64,000 nucleotides of DNA from Stutzerimonas kunmingensis (lineage in GTDB: Bacteria; Pseudomonadota; Gammaproteobacteria; Pseudomonadales; Pseudomonadaceae): contig NZ_JACXXG010000020.1 of NCBI RefSeq assembly GCF_014764705.1, forward strand, positions 1 through 64,000, given 5' to 3'. Made by a program: the position numbers and the translations under genes. Shown piece after piece: positions 23,703 through 32,009 of this stretch; the first letter of the stretch is position 1; each line of letters starts with the position of its first letter. Below the pieces are notes generated by a model. That model was not told the DNA's origin, ran no database searches, and saw nothing but the letters and a program-made list of their open reading frames with translations.

Positions 23703-24092
23703 ATGGCCAAAGAATTCAGTCGTACCCAGCGTATCGGCGATCAGATGCAGCGCGAACTGGCGCTGCTCATTCAGCGTGAGATCAAGGATCCGCGTTTGGG
23801 TCTGGTCACCATCACTGCGGTCGACGTCAGTCGTGATCTTTCCCACGCGAAGATCTTCATCACCATCATGGGGCAGGACGACGACCAGGAGGCGGTCAAG
23901 GGCAACTTGCGCATCCTTAACGACGCTGCCGGATTCCTGCGCATGCAGCTGGGCAAGAGCATGAAGCTGCGCACTGTTCCGCAACTGCATTTCAACTACG
24001 ACGCCAGCATTCGTCGTGGTGTCGAGTTGAGCTCGCTGATCGAGCGCGCAGTGGCGGAAGATCGCAAGCACAGCGATGAGCGCGGAGAATAG
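23703..24092 (+). CDS. rbfA: Ribosome-binding factor A
   Basis: Late 30S assembly factor that binds helix 1 of 16S rRNA and is needed for growth in the cold. From ATG 23703 it is 129 residues, beginning [33 protein letters not shown], the family pattern. The KH-type fold contains [18 protein letters not shown] and ends with the core [20 protein letters not shown]. The longer frame upstream is non-coding spacer. Its ATG is preceded by GGGTGG. It sits between infB and truB. Confidence 0.97.
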   Translation: MAKEFSRTQRIGDQMQRELALLIQREIKDPRLGLVTITAVDVSRDLSHAKIFITIMGQDDDQEAVKGNLRILNDAAGFLRMQLGKSMKLRTVPQLHFNYDASIRRGVELSSLIERAVAEDRKHSDERGE

Positions 24093-24094
24093 GT

Positions 24095-25012
24095 GTGGCA
24101 CAGGTCAAGCGTGTACGCCGTAACGTGAATGGCATCATCCTGCTCGACAAGCCGCGCGGGTTCACCTCCAATGCGGCCTTGCAGAAGGTCCGCTGGTTGC
24201 TCAACGCGGAAAAAGCTGGGCATACCGGAAGTCTCGACCCTCTTGCCACTGGTGTGTTGCCGCTGTGTTTTGGCGAGGCCACCAAGTTCTCGCAGTACCT
24301 TCTGGACGCGGACAAGGCCTACGAGACGGTCATGCAGCTGGGGGTCACCACGACCACCGCCGATGCCGAAGGCGAGGTCCTGGAGCGCAAGCCGGTCGCG
24401 GTCACCGTCAAGAAGCTGGAGGCGCTGCTGCCGCAGTTTCGCGGTGACATCCTGCAGGTGCCGCCGATGTATTCGGCGCTCAAGCGGGACGGCCAGCCGC
24501 TGTACAAACTGGCGCGTGCCGGAGAGGTGGTGGAGCGCGAGCCGCGTTCTGTTAATATTGCGCGCTTGGAGTTGCTCTCGCTTGACGGCGACAAGGCGCG
24601 ACTCGCCGTTGCATGCAGCAAAGGCACCTATATCCGCACCTTGGTCGAAGACATCGGCCAGTTGCTCGGCTGTGGTGCGCACGTTGCCGAGCTGCGGCGA
24701 ACCCAGGCCGGGCCGTTCGACCTGTCGCAGACGGTAACGCTCGAAACGCTTGAGCAGTTGCATGGTGAGGGTGGTGCCGAGGCGCTGGATAGTCTCTTGC
24801 AACCGGTGGACAGCGGGCTTGAGCATTGGCCGTTGTTGCAGTTGTCCGAGCACAGTGCCTATTACTGGCTGCATGGACAACCGGTGCGGGCGCCAGAAGC
24901 TCCCAAGTACGGCATGGTTCGCGTACAGGATAACAATGGTCGCTTCATCGGTATCGGTGAAGTGAGCGAAGACGGGCGCATCGCGCCACGTCGGTTGATT
25001 CGGTCGGAATGA
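24095..25012 (+). CDS. truB: tRNA pseudouridine-55 synthase
   Basis: Makes pseudouridine 55 in the T-loop of tRNAs. 305 residues with a GTG start two bases after the rbfA stop. The catalytic aspartate is Asp48 in [21 protein letters not shown]. Other signatures are [21 protein letters not shown] and the substrate segment [23 protein letters not shown], and the C-terminal PUA-like domain lies beyond 250. An alternative in-frame ATG ([12 protein letters not shown]) would remove about ten residues, but the basic N-terminus is normal in the family. Confidence 0.97.
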   Translation: MAQVKRVRRNVNGIILLDKPRGFTSNAALQKVRWLLNAEKAGHTGSLDPLATGVLPLCFGEATKFSQYLLDADKAYETVMQLGVTTTTADAEGEVLERKPVAVTVKKLEALLPQFRGDILQVPPMYSALKRDGQPLYKLARAGEVVEREPRSVNIARLELLSLDGDKARLAVACSKGTYIRTLVEDIGQLLGCGAHVAELRRTQAGPFDLSQTVTLETLEQLHGEGGAEALDSLLQPVDSGLEHWPLLQLSEHSAYYWLHGQPVRAPEAPKYGMVRVQDNNGRFIGIGEVSEDGRIAPRRLIRSE

Positions 25013-25126
25013 CCGTTACGCGGCGCGTTCGCGCGTTGCGTCAGAGGGTGGCTGTCAGCAGGCACGGTCATTTCTCTTTATTAAACACGGGATGATTCCC
25101 GGCCTGTTCACTCAAGGAGCCCTATC

Positions 25127-25396
25127 ATGGCACTGAGCGTTGAAGAAAAAGCCCAGATCGTTAACGAGTACAAGCAAGCTGAAGGCGATACCGGTTCTCC
25201 GGAAGTGCAGGTAGCCCTGCTGACCGCCAACATCAACAAGCTGCAGGACCACTTCAAGGCCAACGGCAAAGACCACCACTCGCGTCGTGGTCTGATCCGT
25301 ATGGTTAACCAGCGCCGCAAGCTGCTGGATTACCTGAAGGGTAAGGACACCACTCGTTACAGCACCCTGATCGGTCGTCTGGGTCTGCGTCGCTAA
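25127..25396 (+). CDS. rpsO: 30S ribosomal protein S15
   Basis: Primary 16S rRNA-binding protein of the 30S platform. 89 residues, family length. It shows the conserved [31 protein letters not shown]-type four-helix layout, and the rRNA-contact segment [23 protein letters not shown] strong AAGGAG site precedes ATG 25127. The 114-bp leader after truB has a small CGGGATGATTCCCGG hairpin, and S15 is autoregulated in other bacteria through its leader. Confidence 0.98.
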   Translation: MALSVEEKAQIVNEYKQAEGDTGSPEVQVALLTANINKLQDHFKANGKDHHSRRGLIRMVNQRRKLLDYLKGKDTTRYSTLIGRLGLRR

Positions 25397-25406
25397 GACG
25401 CGCCCG

Positions 25407-25496
25407 CGCTGGAAGCCGGAAGCTGGAAGCCTGAAGTTGAAAGTGGGATATCCCCTCGATCAGCTTCGGTCTTCCAGCTTTTGGCTTTCTTGCAGG
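25407..25496 (+). repeat. Palindromic repeat between rpsO and pnp
   Basis: The left half consists of repeated 'ctggaagcc/ggaagctggaag' words (about 25408-25443). The right half, CTTCCAGCTTTTGGCTTTC (about 25471-25489), is its imperfect reverse complement. The result is a long interrupted hairpin, related in wording to the infB-rbfA and dnaJ-dapB spacers. Confidence 0.55.
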
Positions 25497-25561
25497 TCGT
25501 TCCGGGCCGACTCCCGGGCGTTCTGCCAATTTCCCCAAGGCAACAAAGAGAAGGAAAAACC

Positions 25562-27667
25562 GTGAATCCGGTAATCAAGAAGTTTCAATTCGGTCAGTCG
25601 ACCGTAACCCTGGAAACGGGTCGTATCGCTCGCCAGGCCTCCGGCGCAGTGCTGGTCACCGTCGATGACGACGTCACCGTGCTGGTAACCGTGGTCGGTG
25701 CCAAGACCGCCGATCCGAGCAAGGGGTTCTTCCCGCTCTCCGTGCATTACCAGGAGAAGACCTACGCAGCCGGCAAGATCCCTGGCGGCTTCTTCAAGCG
25801 GGAGGCGCGTCCTTCCGAGAAAGAAACCCTGACCTCTCGCCTGATCGATCGTCCGATCCGTCCGCTGTTTCCGGAAGGTTTCCAGAACGAAGTGCAGGTC
25901 ATCTGTACCGTCGTTTCCACCAGCAAGAAGACTGATCCGGACATCGCCGCGATGATCGGTACTTCGGCCGCCCTGGCTGTTTCCGGTATTCCGTTTGACG
26001 GCCCGATCGGCGCCGCACGCGTGGCCTTCCATCCGGAAACCGGCTACCTGCTGAACCCGAACTACGAGCAGCTCAAGGCTTCCAGCCTGGACATGGTCGT
26101 GGCCGGCACCAAGGACGCCGTACTGATGGTCGAGTCGGAAGCCAAAGAGCTGACCGAAGACCAGATGCTGGGCGCCGTGCTGTTCGCCCATGACGAGTTC
26201 CAGGCCGTGATCAAGGCTGTCGAAGAGCTCGCCGCCGAAGCCGGCAAGCCGCGCTGGGACTGGACTGCTCCGCAGGCCAACACCGCGTTGCTGGATGCCA
26301 TCCGTGCCGAGTTCGGCGAAGCCATCTCCCAGGCTTACACCATCACCATCAAGCAGGACCGCTACGCGCGCCTGGGTGAGCTGAAGGACCAGGTCGTTGC
26401 CAAGTTCTCCGGTGAAGAAGGCCAGCCGTCTGCCGGCGAAGTGAAGGATGCCTTCGGTGAGATCGAATATCGCACCGTTCGCGAGAACATCGTCAATGGC
26501 AAGCCACGCATCGATGGTCGCGACACCCGCACCGTCCGCGGGCTGAACATCGAGGTCGGCGTACTCGACAAGACCCACGGTTCGGCGCTGTTCACCCGTG
26601 GTGAGACCCAGGCTCTGGTAGTTGCCACTCTCGGCACCGCCCGTGACGCACAGCTGCTCGACACCCTCGAAGGCGAGAAGAAAGACCCCTTCATGCTGCA
26701 CTACAACTTCCCGCCGTACTCGGTGGGCGAGTGTGGTCGCATGGGTGCTACTGGCCGTCGCGAAATCGGCCACGGTCGTCTGGCCCGTCGTGGCGTCGCC
26801 GCCATGCTGCCGAGCGCCGACGAATTCCCCTACACCATCCGTGTAGTGTCGGAAATCACCGAATCCAATGGTTCGTCCTCCATGGCTTCCGTCTGCGGTG
26901 CTTCCCTGGCCCTTATGGACGCTGGTGTGCCAATGAAGGCTCCGGTGGCCGGTATCGCCATGGGTCTGGTCAAGGAAGGCGAGAAGTTTGCCGTTCTGAC
27001 CGACATCCTCGGTGACGAAGATCACCTGGGCGACATGGACTTCAAGGTAGCCGGTACCGCCAAGGGCGTGACCGCGCTGCAGATGGACATCAAAATCCAG
27101 GGAATCACCGAAGAGATCATGGAGCAGGCGCTGGAGCAGGCTCTGGAAGCTCGCCTGAACATCCTCGGCCAGATGAACCAGGTCATCGCCCAGTCACGCA
27201 GCGAGCTGTCGGCCAACGCGCCGACCATGATCGCCATGAAGATCGACCAGGACAAGATCCGCGACGTGATCGGCAAGGGCGGCGCTACCATTCGCGCTAT
27301 CTGCGAAGAGACCAAGGCCTCGATCGACATCGAAGACGATGGCTCGATCAAGATCTTCGGCGAAACCAAGGAAGCGGCAGAGGCGGCCAAGCAGCGCGTA
27401 CTGGGCATCACCGCTGAAGCCGAAATCGGCAAGATCTACGTCGGCAAGATCGAGCGCATCGTCGACTTCGGCGCGTTCGTAAACATCCTCCCGGGCAAGG
27501 ATGGCTTGGTGCACATCTCGCAGATCAGCGATCAGCGTATCGAGAAAGTCACCGATGTGCTTAAAGAAGGTCAGGAAGTGAAGGTGCTGGTGCTGGACGT
27601 GGACAACCGCGGCCGTATCAAGCTCTCCATCAAGGACGTTGCCGCCGCTGAAGCCTCTGGCGTTTGA
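25562..27667 (+). CDS. pnp: Polyribonucleotide nucleotidyltransferase (PNPase)
   Basis: 3'-5' phosphorolytic exoribonuclease and degradosome partner. From GTG 25562 it is 701 residues and begins [32 protein letters not shown]. Two RNase PH cores flank an alpha-helical domain; the second opens around [13 protein letters not shown] with the active-site region [18 protein letters not shown] domain with [17 protein letters not shown] lies near 565, and the C-terminal S1 domain begins near [18 protein letters not shown] at 620. GTG is supported by AGAGAAGGAA upstream; the frame is open further upstream only through repeat DNA. Confidence 0.97.
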   Translation: MNPVIKKFQFGQSTVTLETGRIARQASGAVLVTVDDDVTVLVTVVGAKTADPSKGFFPLSVHYQEKTYAAGKIPGGFFKREARPSEKETLTSRLIDRPIRPLFPEGFQNEVQVICTVVSTSKKTDPDIAAMIGTSAALAVSGIPFDGPIGAARVAFHPETGYLLNPNYEQLKASSLDMVVAGTKDAVLMVESEAKELTEDQMLGAVLFAHDEFQAVIKAVEELAAEAGKPRWDWTAPQANTALLDAIRAEFGEAISQAYTITIKQDRYARLGELKDQVVAKFSGEEGQPSAGEVKDAFGEIEYRTVRENIVNGKPRIDGRDTRTVRGLNIEVGVLDKTHGSALFTRGETQALVVATLGTARDAQLLDTLEGEKKDPFMLHYNFPPYSVGECGRMGATGRREIGHGRLARRGVAAMLPSADEFPYTIRVVSEITESNGSSSMASVCGASLALMDAGVPMKAPVAGIAMGLVKEGEKFAVLTDILGDEDHLGDMDFKVAGTAKGVTALQMDIKIQGITEEIMEQALEQALEARLNILGQMNQVIAQSRSELSANAPTMIAMKIDQDKIRDVIGKGGATIRAICEETKASIDIEDDGSIKIFGETKEAAEAAKQRVLGITAEAEIGKIYVGKIERIVDFGAFVNILPGKDGLVHISQISDQRIEKVTDVLKEGQEVKVLVLDVDNRGRIKLSIKDVAAAEASGV

Positions 27668-27684
27668 CAGCTGGCAGTTGAACA

Positions 27685-27709
27685 GAAGGGCCTTCGGGCC
27701 CTTTTTGTT
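27685..27709 (+). terminator. Terminator of the rimP-pnp operon
   Basis: AAGGGCC-TTC-GGGCCCTT-type hairpin followed by TTTTTGTTT, directly after the pnp stop codon. Confidence 0.88.
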
Positions 27710-27742
27710 TGGTCGTGATATTTATTCAATGCCTGTGCGAGA

Positions 27743-27788
27743 TTGCAAGATGCACGCAGCGGCCGGGGGAAACTTGCAATGTGCAAGT
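27743..27788 (+). promoter_or_regulatory. Two dyad sites upstream of the sigma-54 promoter (candidate activator sites)
   Basis: Site 2 is a perfect 17-bp palindrome, ACTTGCAATGTGCAAGT (27772-27788). Site 1, TTGCAAGATGCAC (27743-27755), has the same TTGCA-N3-TGCA plan with one mismatch in the outer base. Their centres are 31 bp apart, about three helical turns. Site 2 lies about 70 bp before the sigma-54 -24 element. The spacing is what enhancer-binding activators of sigma-54 use. The half-site resembles the TTGCA-N3-TGCAA motif known for Vibrio LuxO; which local regulator binds is unknown. Confidence 0.6.
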
Positions 27789-27838
27789 AACTCGTGAATT
27801 GCTGCCATGCATAACTTATTGATTATTAAGGATAAAAA

Positions 27839-27875
27839 AATAACAGCAAGTTGGCACAACGCTTGCGCTGTTATT
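27839..27875 (+). promoter_or_regulatory. Sigma-54 promoter of the BON-domain gene, inside an inverted repeat
   Basis: TTGGCACAACGCTTGC at 27851-27866 contains TGGCAC, a 5-bp gap and TTGC, matching the RpoN -24/-12 consensus. Transcription should start near 27878, about 54 bp before the gene. The promoter is flanked exactly by AATAACAGC (27839-27847) and GCTGTTATT (27867-27875), perfect 9-bp complementary arms, so a dimeric regulator could occlude it or the strands could extrude. Confidence 0.8.
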
Positions 27876-27931
27876 CGTGCATCTGAGGCCGGAGTCATGC
27901 CCCAGAAACCACGAGAACAGGAGTGACATCT

Positions 27932-28300
27932 ATGAAGACTACTCAGACACTTACTGCCGCTGCCATCGCCGCTGCTCTTAGCCTGCCGTTCGCCGGCGCC
28001 GCTCTGGCCGATACCACGCCTGCCATCGACAAGAACGATACCGTCATGCTGGCCGCCAACACTATGGACGATGCCGGTGATGCTGCTTCCGATACCTGGA
28101 TCACCACCAAGGTGAAATCCACCCTGCTGGCCGAAGACGCGACTCCCGGCATGGACATAGAAGTGGAAACCAAGGATGGCGTTGTTTCGCTGTCCGGGAC
28201 CGTAGCTACCGAAGCCGAGAAAGAAGCTGCCGTGGCCAAGGCCAAGGGCATCAAAGGCGTTCGTGAAGTCTCTGCCGACGGCCTGAAAGCCGCCGAGTAA
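27932..28300 (+). CDS. Secreted BON-domain protein (OsmY-like)
   Basis: 122 residues from ATG 27932, with AACAGGAG upstream. A Sec signal peptide (residues 1-26, ending AGAALA before DTTPAI) sends it to the periplasm. The rest is one BON domain: WITTKVKSTLLAEDATPGMDIEVETKDGVVSLSGTVATEAEKEAAVAKAKGIKGVREV. BON domains are thought to bind phospholipid and are found in osmotic-stress proteins such as OsmY. It stands alone between the pnp terminator and its own terminator, behind a sigma-54 promoter. Stress or envelope maintenance is inferred; the exact role is not known. Confidence 0.9.
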   Translation: MKTTQTLTAAAIAAALSLPFAGAALADTTPAIDKNDTVMLAANTMDDAGDAASDTWITTKVKSTLLAEDATPGMDIEVETKDGVVSLSGTVATEAEKEAAVAKAKGIKGVREVSADGLKAAE

Positions 28301-28339
28301 CAGAGTTCTCCTCGCCAGTAGCTGGCGGGGCGCAAATCA

Positions 28340-28369
28340 GAAAACCCCACTCTATAGTGGGGTTTTTTG
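28340..28369 (+). terminator. Terminator after the BON-domain gene
   Basis: AAAACCCCACT, a short CTATA-containing loop and AGTGGGGTTTTTT. It probably works for both strands, because the convergent DUF2845 gene ends at 28374. Confidence 0.9.
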
Positions 28370-28373
28370 TGTC

Positions 28374-28685
28374 CTAGTTTCCTCGCTCACTGGTGATCTG
28401 CCGGAGACGATTGCCTTCGAATCGCAGGAAATGGAGCATGCCGTTGTTCGGCCCGTAGACCCATTCCTCGACAGGCACCTCCTGTTGGTAGCCATGATCA
28501 TCAACGATCTCCTTGTAACCTACCAAGGCGGCGCTGGATGGCTCGCCGCATTTGCTGCGAACCTCGGCCGTGGTGGCTTCCAGACTCACCAGGCGGCTGT
28601 TGCAGCGATAGGTAGAAGAGGCCTGCGCTTGCAGGGTGACCAGCAACAGGCAAAGCAGAAGTGTGGCGGGAACGCGACGGTCCAT
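28374..28685 (-). CDS. DUF2845 secreted protein, copy A
   Basis: 103 residues. A signal peptide (about 1-22, MDRRVPATLLLCLLLVTLQAQA) precedes a small DUF2845 domain. Conserved features are STYRCNSRLVSLEATTAEVRSKCGEPSSAALVGYKE, with two cysteines likely to form a disulfide, and VEEWVYGPNNGMLHFLRFEGNRLRQI. It is a paralogue of the next gene upstream. Function is unknown; a periplasmic location is inferred. It is the last gene of the apparent DUF748-DUF2845-DUF2845 operon, 18 bases after copy B. Confidence 0.85.
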   Translation of the reverse strand: MDRRVPATLLLCLLLVTLQAQASSTYRCNSRLVSLEATTAEVRSKCGEPSSAALVGYKEIVDDHGYQQEVPVEEWVYGPNNGMLHFLRFEGNRLRQITSERGN

Positions 28686-28703
28686 CGGTATGGCTCCAGG
28701 GGA

Positions 28704-29003
28704 TCAGTTGGCTCTGCGGGTTTCAATGCGAACCAGGCGGTTGCCTTCGAAGGTCAGGATGCTGAGCATGCCATTACGCGGACCGTAAACCCATTCCTCC
28801 AGCGCGAACTCCTGGCGGTCGTTACGGCTGAGCGTGTAGCCGACAAGATCGCGGTGCTTCGGCACGCCGCACTTGCTTTCCACTTCGAAGGCGCGGTCAC
28901 CCGTGGTGACGAGCTGGCTCCCGCAACGAAGGGTATCGGCGTGAGCCCCGGAAAACGCGGCCAGCAGTACACAAGCAACAACGTATTTACGCGAGATCAT
29001 CAT
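28704..29003 (-). CDS. DUF2845 secreted protein, copy B
   Basis: 99 residues with a signal peptide (about 1-22, ending SGAHA). The mature part shares the plan of copy A: LRCGSQLVTTGDRAFEVESKCGVPKHRDLVGYTLS and LEEWVYGPRNGMLSILTFEGNRLVRIETRRAN. The two cysteines and the EEWVYGP..GML...FEGNRL core are conserved between copies, while the rest has diverged. Its start codon overlaps the stop of the DUF748 gene as ATGA, so translation is probably coupled. Function unknown. Confidence 0.85.
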   Translation of the reverse strand: MMISRKYVVACVLLAAFSGAHADTLRCGSQLVTTGDRAFEVESKCGVPKHRDLVGYTLSRNDRQEFALEEWVYGPRNGMLSILTFEGNRLVRIETRRAN

Positions 29004-31924
29004 TCACTCCCCAGGTGCATCGCCGTCGCGACCTTACCGTCGCTTCCCTGTTCGGTTGTGCCGGTGTCCAGCAGGTACACCCGCTCCGAGTCCAGGCCCA
29101 CGTCTACCAGATAGCCCTTTATCGCGGCCGCACGTTCGCGGCTGAGGCGGCGCAGCAACGCTGCACTGTCCCTCCAGGAATCGAGCACGGCCTTGCGCAT
29201 CTGTGCGGCGCGCTCTTCGTCGTCCAGTTCGCGCCACTCGGCTGGCGGCTGCTGCTTGAGGCGACTGCGGTAGATGCCTTCCAGCAACGCGGCCTCGTCT
29301 TCCGCTTCGACCTGGATCTGACTGGCGTCCGCGGGCACCTTGTCGCCACGACGCTGCAGGATTCGATACTGGGTTTCGCGGAACTCTTGCTGTAGGCGTT
29401 GCTCGGCCAGCAGCGCGCCATCGACGGCAGCGGCGCTCATGCCTTCCACCTCCAGGCGTAGAGCCGGACGTTGCTTCAGGGCCGAGGCCAGCGTGTCCAG
29501 ACGTTTGCGCGCTTCGCTATCCAGCTCGCTGCTGGCCGGTTCGAAGCCGACATGGCTGAGGTCGGCGTCGCTTCCGCCGGCCAGTCCGGCTATGAACTTG
29601 AATGGCGCCCGGGCTGCGCGAACCACCAGATTGCGCAGCGTCTGCCAGACGATCGGCATGACGCTGAACTGCGGGTCGTTCAGGTTGCCCTGCACCGGCA
29701 ATTCGATGGAGATGGTGCCCTTGCTGTCCTTGAGCAGGGCGACCGCCAGCCGAACAGGCAGATCCACGGCATCAGGACTGTCGACCTTCTCGCCAAGCTG
29801 AAGCTGCTCCAGAACGACCTTGTTTTCTGCGTTAAGACGACCCTGCTCAATCCGGTAATGCAGATCCAGATTGAGGCGGCCCTTGCGAATCCGGTAGCCG
29901 GCGAATTTGCCGGAGTAGGGCGTTAGCGTGGTCAACTCGACCTGGCGGAAGCTCGTGGCGATGTCGAGGCTCTGCAGTGGATCGAATGGCGTCAGGCTGC
30001 CCTTGATGCTGACCGGCGCATACTGATCCACCTTGCCGGCGACATTTACCGAGGCGGCTTTCTGCGCGCGGTTGTCCAGGGTGCCGATATCTCCGTTGAG
30101 CGACTGGATGGCGGTGACGAAGGGCGGTCGCAGGCTGAAGTCGGCAAAGTTCGCCGAGCCGTCGGCAATGGCAATGCCGCCGATACGGATAGCCAGCGGC
30201 TCGGAGGAGTCTTGTGCCTGTGCGTTGTCATCCCCAGCCTCACTGCGCTCGACCAGCAGGTCGTTGATGTTGGTGCTCAGGTCCGGGTTGATGATGAAGC
30301 GCGCATAAGGCTGGCTGAGGTCGACGCGCTCGATTGTCAGGCCGCTCGGGTGCTGGTAGTCGAGGCCGCTGAGTTGCAGGCGCTGCCATTTGACGAAATC
30401 GCGATTGTTGATCGTGTCCAGCGTATGCAGCTGAGTGGCGTCTACGCTGCCCCGAACGCTGAAGGCCAGCGGCTCGGTGGACTTCAGCTCGACCTCGAGT
30501 TCGCTGGCCAGCAGGCCGCTGCGCACTTCCAGATGGACCAGTGGGCTGAGATAGGCCTGGGCGATGCGCAGGTCGATATCTCGCGTGGTCACCGCCAGCT
30601 TGCCGCTCACGGGGCTCATCTGTAGTTGCCCGTTGGCCTGGATGGCGCCTTGCTTGCCGACTCCGGTTTCCAGTTCAAGGGAGAAGGGGCTGGTGCCGAG
30701 GCTGTCGAATTCGCTGATGTTCAGATCTAGCGGGCCCAGCTCCAGCGCGACTTCGTCGTCCGGGACGCGGTCGACGAGATGGACCCGGTAGTCGCGCAAC
30801 TGAGCGTCGCGTAACAACACCTGCCAGGGTACGTTGGCTCCCTTTGCTGTGTCGTCCGTGGCCGGCGCGTCGGCATCTGTCTTGTCGCTGGTCGAGGCGA
30901 ACAGTTTCTGCCAGTCGAGTTCTCCGTCCGCTTCCCGGGCCGCCCAGGTTTCCAGATTGCGGCTGCGCAGTTTGCCAATGCTGATCTGCTGCCTGGCCAG
31001 GTCAAGCGACGTTTCGCTCAGCTCGAGTCGCTCCATGCGGATCAGCTTGTGCCCATCAGGGCTGTCGAGGGCCAATGGGCCGAGTGCGGCCTTGGCATTC
31101 TCCAGTCGCAGCGCGAGGTCATCGCTGAGGTCCAGGCGATAGTTCGTGCTGAACTGGAGACTGCCATCCTTGAGTGTCAGCGGCACGGCGTCGCGTACAT
31201 AGGGCCACAGGTCCTTGAGCTGGAGATCGCTGATCTGCAACTGACCGCTGGATGTCAGTGGTTGCAGGCTGATATCGCCCTGCCAGTCGATGCGCCCACC
31301 GCTCGGCCCGCTGGCTGTTAGACGAGCCTCGGCGCTGCCGTCGCTGCCGTCGCTGCCGTCGCTGCCGTCGCTGCCGTCGCTGCGGGTGGCGAGGTTGTGC
31401 AGTTTGAAATCCAGTGAATCGTAGACCAGGGCAATCGGCTCGCTCGGGCGCTGGTCCAGGAAGGCGAGGCGGCCGCCTGCCAGTTGCAGACGATCCATGC
31501 GCAGCGGGAAGATGTCACCGCCCTCGCTGGTCGTCGGCTCTGATTCAGGCACCTCGAACAGCCGGCTGAGATTGAGCGTGCCATCTTCGGCGAAGCGCAC
31601 CTCGACGTCCGGCTCGATAAGCTCGACATTGGCCAGGTGCAGCGTGCGTTGCCAGAGGCTGTCCCACTGCAGGTCGAGAAAGAGCCGCTCGAAGGCCAGC
31701 TGACGATCGTCCTGCTCGCCGATGCGCAGGCCGAACAGCGAGAGCTCGAGGCTGAACGGGTTGAATTCGATACGTTGCAGGCTGGCCGGCACGGTTGCGT
31801 AGGCCGCAAGCTGCTGATTGGCGATGCGCTGGGCGATACCCGGCAGGATCAGAAAGCCAAGCAGGCTGTAGCAGATCAGCACGAGCGCCACCCCGGTGAA
31901 CGTACGCTTCATTCCATTGGGCAT
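29000..31924 (-). CDS. DUF748 (AsmA-like) envelope protein with a C-terminal OmpA-like region
   Basis: 974 residues. An N-terminal membrane helix (about 8-28) anchors a very long, beta-rich periplasmic region of DUF748 type, with repeated 'LDLSGLRIxDxxLxxxD'-like strands related to the AsmA superfamily implicated in lipid transport. Near the C-terminus (from about 785) LSHVGFEPASSELDSEARKRLDTLASALKQRP has the look of an OmpA/MotB peptidoglycan-binding segment. A perfect 9-bp DNA repeat encodes a Gly-Ser-Asp tract at residues about 180-197. It is cotranscribed with two DUF2845 genes. A role in envelope lipid handling is an inference from the family. Confidence 0.85.
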   Translation of the reverse strand: MPNGMKRTFTGVALVLICYSLLGFLILPGIAQRIANQQLAAYATVPASLQRIEFNPFSLELSLFGLRIGEQDDRQLAFERLFLDLQWDSLWQRTLHLANVELIEPDVEVRFAEDGTLNLSRLFEVPESEPTTSEGGDIFPLRMDRLQLAGGRLAFLDQRPSEPIALVYDSLDFKLHNLATRSDGSDGSDGSDGSDGSAEARLTASGPSGGRIDWQGDISLQPLTSSGQLQISDLQLKDLWPYVRDAVPLTLKDGSLQFSTNYRLDLSDDLALRLENAKAALGPLALDSPDGHKLIRMERLELSETSLDLARQQISIGKLRSRNLETWAAREADGELDWQKLFASTSDKTDADAPATDDTAKGANVPWQVLLRDAQLRDYRVHLVDRVPDDEVALELGPLDLNISEFDSLGTSPFSLELETGVGKQGAIQANGQLQMSPVSGKLAVTTRDIDLRIAQAYLSPLVHLEVRSGLLASELEVELKSTEPLAFSVRGSVDATQLHTLDTINNRDFVKWQRLQLSGLDYQHPSGLTIERVDLSQPYARFIINPDLSTNINDLLVERSEAGDDNAQAQDSSEPLAIRIGGIAIADGSANFADFSLRPPFVTAIQSLNGDIGTLDNRAQKAASVNVAGKVDQYAPVSIKGSLTPFDPLQSLDIATSFRQVELTTLTPYSGKFAGYRIRKGRLNLDLHYRIEQGRLNAENKVVLEQLQLGEKVDSPDAVDLPVRLAVALLKDSKGTISIELPVQGNLNDPQFSVMPIVWQTLRNLVVRAARAPFKFIAGLAGGSDADLSHVGFEPASSELDSEARKRLDTLASALKQRPALRLEVEGMSAAAVDGALLAEQRLQQEFRETQYRILQRRGDKVPADASQIQVEAEDEAALLEGIYRSRLKQQPPAEWRELDDEERAAQMRKAVLDSWRDSAALLRRLSRERAAAIKGYLVDVGLDSERVYLLDTGTTEQGSDGKVATAMHLGSE
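31333..31385. repeat. 9-bp tandem repeat inside the DUF748 gene
   Basis: About five and a half perfect copies of the 9-mer TCGCTGCCG (plus-strand sense), encoding Asp-Gly-Ser units on the minus strand. Because the unit is a multiple of three, changes in copy number would alter protein length without a frameshift. Confidence 0.9.
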
Positions 31925-32009
31925 GACCGGAAGTATTCCTGGCGGATGGTTGCCTTGGAGTATGGCACGCGTACGCGGTTCCCCGAATTGAGCGATACGG
32001 GCAATGCGC

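Noticed and set aside
30834-31142. Possible Ser/Arg-rich protein on the plus strand
   Set aside because: It lies antisense to the DUF748 gene; its composition is just the complement of Asp/Leu-rich codons.
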